Source of the DNA: RCIO01 sp035555795
Lineage (GTDB): Bacteria > Pseudomonadota > Alphaproteobacteria > Rhizobiales > Rhizobiaceae
Direction: 5' to 3'
Length of the DNA: 11,823 bases
Assembly (NCBI GenBank): GCA_035555795.1
Contig: DATMGE010000022.1
Location: forward strand, 1 to 11,823
Below are positions 7,796 to 11,823 of this stretch, piece by piece. The notes under the pieces were generated by a model. That model was given only the letters and a program-made list of their open reading frames with translations, searched no databases and was not told the origin of the DNA. How positions within the stretch are numbered: position 1 is the stretch's first letter; each line of letters starts with the position of its first letter. A program made the translations under genes and the position numbers.

Positions 7796-10480
7796 AGCCA
7801 GCGCAAACCAGAGCCCAGCACGGGCTGGACACTTCTGCGCACGACCGTGATCCCGGTCTGCATCGCATTGCTCGTGGTGCTGGCTGCCGGAGGCTTCGCC
7901 GAATATCAGAACCGCCGCGCCTATGACGAGCAGCGCCGCGCCGACGTGCTGACGCGGGTGAGCGTGCTGCGCGCCAAGCTCGAAGGCAATATCAACGGCA
8001 ATATCCAGCTCGTGCGCGGGCTCGTCGCCACGCTGTCGACCGAGCCGAACATGAACCAGGAACGGTTCGGCAAGCTGGTCGGCGCGCTGCTGGACAAGGG
8101 CACGCAGATCCGCCACGTCGCCGCCGCGCCGAACCTGATCGTCACGCTCGTCTATCCGCTGAGTCAGAACAGCCGCGCATTGGGGCTCGACTATACGCGC
8201 AACGAGGCGCAGCGCGAAGCGGCCTTGCGCGCCCGCGACACGGGCGAGCTCGTGCTGGCGGGTCCGGTCGCCCTCGTACAGGGCGGGCAGGGCTTCATCG
8301 GCCGCTTTCCGGTGACCTATCGGGACGCGGCTGGCCGGGAGCTGTTCTGGGGCATCGTCTCGGCGGTGGTGGATGTCGATCGGCTCTATCGCGACAGCGG
8401 CCTCTACGACCCGGATCTTCCGATCGACGTCACGCTTGCAGGCCGCGACGGCCGCAGCGGAGACGGTTCCGTCTTCTACGGCGACGAGGGCGTGCTGGCA
8501 CAGAATCCGGTGACGGCCGACATCATCCTGCCCTCGGGCCAATGGCAGATCGCCGCCATACCGCGCGGCGGCTGGAATGGCGACCCGCCCAATACCTGGA
8601 TGCTGCGCATCCTCATGGGCATTGCTGGGGCGCTGCTTCTCGTGCCTACCATCCTCACCGGACGGCTGATCGCCGAGCGCCACCGCTATATAGGCGCCCT
8701 GCGCAACCGCGAGAAACAGCTCGAACGGCTTTCGCATCGGTTACGCCTGGCGCTCGACACGTCCGAAATGGCCGTGTGGGAGATGGAACCGGATGGCGGG
8801 GAATTGCTCTGGGACGACCGGATGCGCGAGCTCTACGGCTATCCGAACGGCGATAGCCCGATTGACATGTCCTACTGGCTGCAACGCCTGCATCCCGAAG
8901 ACGCACCGCGCGCCGCGCAGGAATTCCATGTCGCGATGAAGGAAGGGAGCCCCTATCGCTCCAAATACCGGCTCCTCATGGAGAATGGCGATATCCGGCA
9001 TATCCGCTCGCTCGGCACGCTCTTTCACGACGATGACGAGACCGCACGCATCATCGGCGTGGACTGGGATGTGACCGCCGACGTCACCCGCGCGGAAGAT
9101 CTGCGCCGCGCCAACCTGCTGACGGAGGCCCGCAATGCCGAACTCGAGGCGGCGAAGGCGCGCATCGAGTACAACGCATTGCACGACTCGCTGACCGGCC
9201 TGCCGAACCGGCGCTTCCTTGACGAAGTGCTGGCCGAACATGCCACCCTCTTCGAGCGCGGCGAACAGCATGCCGCGCTGCTGCATATCGACCTCGACAG
9301 GTTCAAGCAGATCAACGACACGCTCGGCCATGCGGCGGGCGACGCGCTTCTGTGCCATGTGGCCGACGTGCTCCACGACGTGGTACCGCGCGGCGATTTC
9401 GTTGCCCGCGTGGGCGGGGACGAGTTCGTCGTGGTGCTGCGCCGGCCATCGAGCACGGCGGAACCCCGCGCGCGGACGCTGGCGCGCCTCGCCGAGGAGA
9501 TCCTGACCCACATGCGCATACCGGTGCAGCATGAAGGCCATGAATGCCGCTTCGGCGTCTCGATCGGCATTGCCAGCGACAATGATACGGTCTCGGAATC
9601 AACCCGCCTGCTGATCAATGCCGATATCGCGCTCTACCGGGCCAAGAGCCTTGGGCGTAACCGCTACCAGTTCTTCAACGAGGCGCTGCAGGCGGAGATC
9701 GTCAATACGAAGCGCGTGGCCGACGACATTCTGGCTGGCCTGGAGAACGACGAATTCATCGTCCACTACCAGCCGCAATTCAGCGCCGACCGGCTGGAGA
9801 TCATCGGCGTGGAGGCGCTGGTGCGCTGGCGGCATCCATCCGAGGGCCTGCTGGCGCCGGCTGCCTTCATGAAGGTCGCCGAGGAGCTGAACGTCGTTTC
9901 GACGATCGACCGCATCGTGCTGGAAACGGCGCTGCGGGACATGGCCCAGTGGAAGAAGGACGGCCTGGCGATACCGAAAGTATCGGTGAACGTGTCGGCG
10001 CGGCGGCTCCAGGAAGAGGAGCTCGTCAAGCAGATCGCCGCACTCGAGATCGAGCCGGGCACCGTCTCCTTCGAGCTGGTGGAATCCATCTTTCTCGACG
10101 AGCAGGACGAGCTGGCCGTCTGGAACGTGGAACGGATCAAGGATCATGGCATCGACATCGAGATCGACGATTTCGGCACCGGCTATGCCTCGATCGTCGG
10201 CCTGCTCAAGCTGAAGCCGAGCCGGCTGAAGATCGCCCGCCAGCTCATCATGCCGATCGTCCGCTCGCCGGCACAGCGCCAGCTTGTCGGCTCGATCATC
10301 GAGATCGGCAAGTCGCTGGGCGTCGAGGTGCTGGCAGAAGGTGTCGAGACGATGGAGCATGTCCGCATCCTCCGGACGCTCGGCTGCGAATCGCTGCAGG
10401 GCTACGCCTTCGCGCGGGCACTGGCGGCGGACGACCTTAAGAAATTCGTGGTGTCCCGGCGCTGGCGCGAAGCATCCTGA
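7793..10480 (+). CDS. Membrane-bound CHASE-PAS-GGDEF-EAL cyclic-di-GMP protein
   Basis: 895 residues, probably a sensor that makes and/or degrades cyclic di-GMP at the inner membrane. TM1 is about 17-36. A periplasmic CHASE-like domain, about 60-255, contains LVRGLVATLS and GFIGRFPVTY. TM2 is about 270-290. Next come a PAS domain, about 315-435 (AVWEMEPDGGELLW, LHPEDAP), and a short charged linker likely to be helical. The GGDEF domain has DSLTGLPNRR, DLDRFKQINDTLGH and an intact GGDEF at 541-545. The site just upstream reads PRGD, not RxxD, so the usual product-inhibition site is absent. The EAL domain has EAL at 674-676, VNVSARRL, ELVES, DDFGTG from D792, EGVET and LQGYAF. The lysine motif reads KIA at 813-815 where active enzymes usually have KID. 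Inference: cyclase likely active, phosphodiesterase uncertain. It lies between mutS and glnD. Confidence 0.93.
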   Translation: MSQRKPEPSTGWTLLRTTVIPVCIALLVVLAAGGFAEYQNRRAYDEQRRADVLTRVSVLRAKLEGNINGNIQLVRGLVATLSTEPNMNQERFGKLVGALLDKGTQIRHVAAAPNLIVTLVYPLSQNSRALGLDYTRNEAQREAALRARDTGELVLAGPVALVQGGQGFIGRFPVTYRDAAGRELFWGIVSAVVDVDRLYRDSGLYDPDLPIDVTLAGRDGRSGDGSVFYGDEGVLAQNPVTADIILPSGQWQIAAIPRGGWNGDPPNTWMLRILMGIAGALLLVPTILTGRLIAERHRYIGALRNREKQLERLSHRLRLALDTSEMAVWEMEPDGGELLWDDRMRELYGYPNGDSPIDMSYWLQRLHPEDAPRAAQEFHVAMKEGSPYRSKYRLLMENGDIRHIRSLGTLFHDDDETARIIGVDWDVTADVTRAEDLRRANLLTEARNAELEAAKARIEYNALHDSLTGLPNRRFLDEVLAEHATLFERGEQHAALLHIDLDRFKQINDTLGHAAGDALLCHVADVLHDVVPRGDFVARVGGDEFVVVLRRPSSTAEPRARTLARLAEEILTHMRIPVQHEGHECRFGVSIGIASDNDTVSESTRLLINADIALYRAKSLGRNRYQFFNEALQAEIVNTKRVADDILAGLENDEFIVHYQPQFSADRLEIIGVEALVRWRHPSEGLLAPAAFMKVAEELNVVSTIDRIVLETALRDMAQWKKDGLAIPKVSVNVSARRLQEEELVKQIAALEIEPGTVSFELVESIFLDEQDELAVWNVERIKDHGIDIEIDDFGTGYASIVGLLKLKPSRLKIARQLIMPIVRSPAQRQLVGSIIEIGKSLGVEVLAEGVETMEHVRILRTLGCESLQGYAFARALAADDLKKFVVSRRWREAS

Positions 10481-10492
10481 CCGGGTGCGGTC
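10479..10492 (+). terminator. Small hairpin at the stop codon of the c-di-GMP gene
   Basis: GACCG (10479-10483) and CGGTC (10488-10492) form a perfect 5-bp stem with a GGTG loop, starting in the TGA stop codon. There is no T run after it, so at best it is a weak or Rho-assisted terminator. Confidence 0.25.
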
Positions 10493-10515
10493 GCCATAGG
10501 CAACCGCCGCGAAAC

Positions 10516-10527
10516 GGTCTATAGACC
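10516..10527. promoter_or_regulatory. 12-bp perfect palindrome upstream of glnD
   Basis: GGTCTATAGACC reads the same on both strands and ends 24 bases before the glnD ATG. It could be an operator half-site pair or hold a -10 box (TATAGA at 10520-10525), though no matching -35 box is seen 16-18 bases upstream. A chance palindrome is possible. Confidence 0.3.
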
Positions 10528-10551
10528 TCCTCCGATCAAACCTTCGCGCGC

Positions 10552-11823
10552 ATGGCCAGGATTCCGCTCAAACTCGCTGAAATCGTCGACGGTGATGAAC
10601 TCCGCGCGGCGCTGGGCGCGCTGACCTGGGACCGGGGCGGCGACGGCTCGTCGCCCGAGGTGCGCGCCGAAGTGGTCAGGCTGCTCAAATCCACGCTCGC
10701 CGCCGGACAGGCGCGCGCCGAACAATTGCTGGCGCAGGATGGCGGCGGCGCGGCCTGCGCGGCGCGGCTTTCGCATCTGATGGACGAGATCATCCGCGCG
10801 CTCTACGAATTCGCGGTCGACCATGTCTATCGCGCCAACAACCGTTCGTCGGGCGAGCGCATGGCGATGGTGGCGGTCGGCGGCTACGGGCGCGGCACGC
10901 TGGCGCCGGGCTCCGATATCGACCTGCTCTTCGTGCTGCCATACAAGCAGACGCCCTGGAGCGAGCAGATCGTCGAATATCTGCTCTACATACTGTGGGA
11001 CCTCGGCCTCAAGGTCGGCCATGCGACGCGCAATATCGACGAATGCGTCCGCCTCTCGCACCAGGACATGACGATCCGCACCTCGATCCTGGAAGCGCGC
11101 TTCATCTGGGGCGACGAGGCCCTGTTCGACGATCTGGTGCGCCGCTTCGACCGCGAGGTGGTGCAGGCGACCGGTGCGGATTTCGTCCAGGCCAAGCTGG
11201 CCGAGCGCGACGAGCGCCACCGCAAGGCCGGCGAAAGCCGCTATCTGGTCGAGCCCAACGTCAAGGACGGCAAGGGCGGCCTGCGCGACCTGCATACGCT
11301 GTTCTGGATCGGGAAATACTTTTACCGCGTACGCACCGCCGAGGAACTGGTCGGCAAAGGAGTCTTTACGCAAGCTGAATACAACCTGTTCCGCAAGGCG
11401 GAGGATTTTCTGTGGGCGGTGCGCTGCCACATGCATTTCCTCACCGGCAAGGCGGAGGAGCGCCTGCATTTCGACATCCAGCGCGACATCGCCGAGCGGC
11501 TCGGCTATACCAGCCATCCCGGCCTTTCGGCGGTCGAGCGCTTCATGAAGCACTATTTTCTGGTCGCCAAGAATGTCGGCGACCTGACCCGCATCTTCTG
11601 CGCCGCGCTGGAGGAGGAGCAGGCGAAATACGTGCCCGGCTTCGACCGCATCATCGGCGGCTTTTCGCGGCGAAAGCGCAAGCTTGCCGGCACCAGCGAT
11701 TTCATCGTCGACAACCATCGCTTGAATGTCGCCGACGACCAGGTGTTCGAGCGCGATCCGGTGAATCTTCTTCGGCTGTTCTGGTTCGCCGACAAGCACG
11801 TGCTGGAGTTCCACCCCCATGCC
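10552..11823 (+). CDS. glnD: Bifunctional uridylyltransferase/uridylyl-removing enzyme GlnD, N-terminal 424 codons (3' end outside window)
   Basis: GlnD is the cytosolic glutamine sensor that uridylylates PII proteins when nitrogen is scarce and removes UMP when glutamine is high, steering glutamine synthetase and nitrogen regulation. Seen: an open frame from ATG 10552 to the last base without a stop. The nucleotidyltransferase motif is GGYGRG at 110-115 followed by SDID with D122 and D124, which match the GG and DxD metal-binding residues of the family. Further on come ILEARFIWGDEALF and VEPNVKDGKGGLRDLHTLFWI-type sequence, typical of GlnD. The HD domain (uridylyl removal) and the ACT domains (glutamine sensing) should lie beyond the edge, as full-length proteins have roughly 900 or more residues. 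No in-frame start exists upstream, because a TAG lies at 10522-10524. The ribosome binding site is poor. The gap to the preceding gene is 71 bases. Confidence 0.97.
   Translation, partial: MARIPLKLAEIVDGDELRAALGALTWDRGGDGSSPEVRAEVVRLLKSTLAAGQARAEQLLAQDGGGAACAARLSHLMDEIIRALYEFAVDHVYRANNRSSGERMAMVAVGGYGRGTLAPGSDIDLLFVLPYKQTPWSEQIVEYLLYILWDLGLKVGHATRNIDECVRLSHQDMTIRTSILEARFIWGDEALFDDLVRRFDREVVQATGADFVQAKLAERDERHRKAGESRYLVEPNVKDGKGGLRDLHTLFWIGKYFYRVRTAEELVGKGVFTQAEYNLFRKAEDFLWAVRCHMHFLTGKAEERLHFDIQRDIAERLGYTSHPGLSAVERFMKHYFLVAKNVGDLTRIFCAALEEEQAKYVPGFDRIIGGFSRRKRKLAGTSDFIVDNHRLNVADDQVFERDPVNLLRLFWFADKHVLEFHPHA

Noticed and set aside
10519..11820. 433-codon open frame on the minus strand at the right end
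   Set aside because: The opposite strand encodes unmistakable GlnD (GGYGRG...SDID), so this frame is a shadow.

Overview
The window comes from a GC-rich alphaproteobacterial chromosome, most likely of the order Hyphomicrobiales (a Rhizobium/Mesorhizobium/Phyllobacteriaceae-type genome). This rests on protein sequence and gene neighbourhood: an OlsB-type ornithine-lipid acyltransferase, a long MaeB/Tme-type malic enzyme with a phosphotransacetylase-like tail, mutS and glnD lie close together. From memory, the same genes are neighbours in Sinorhizobium meliloti. No tRNA, rRNA, insertion sequence, CRISPR array or phage gene was seen.

Layout. (1) 1-554, +: 3' part of olsB. (2) 732-2540, +: a 602-residue two-domain protein. 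Its N-terminal domain resembles GT42 (CST-type) sialyltransferases, and its C-terminal domain looks like a second, GT-A-like glycosyltransferase. (3) 2553-4838, -: maeB/tme, convergent with the previous gene; an 11-bp perfect inverted repeat spans the junction. (4) 4839-4985: divergent promoter region. (5) 4986-7703, +: mutS, with a likely TTG start. (6) 7793-10480, +: a membrane CHASE-PAS-GGDEF-EAL cyclic-di-GMP protein starting at GTG. (7) 10552-11823, +: the first 424 codons of glnD, which runs off the right edge.

How the genes relate. Most are housekeeping genes with separate jobs: membrane lipid (olsB), C4-dicarboxylate oxidation (maeB), mismatch repair (mutS) and nitrogen sensing (glnD). 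Two look like accessory insertions into a conserved block: the glycosyltransferase between olsB and maeB, and the c-di-GMP protein between mutS and glnD. Both plausibly act at the cell surface or on lifestyle control.

The least ordinary item is the two-domain glycosyltransferase-like protein. The c-di-GMP protein comes second: it keeps GGDEF and EAL signatures but lacks a canonical RxxD inhibitory site and has Ala in place of the Asp of the EAL-domain KID motif. The rest is ordinary chromosomal backbone, and I do not see a clear new multi-gene system.
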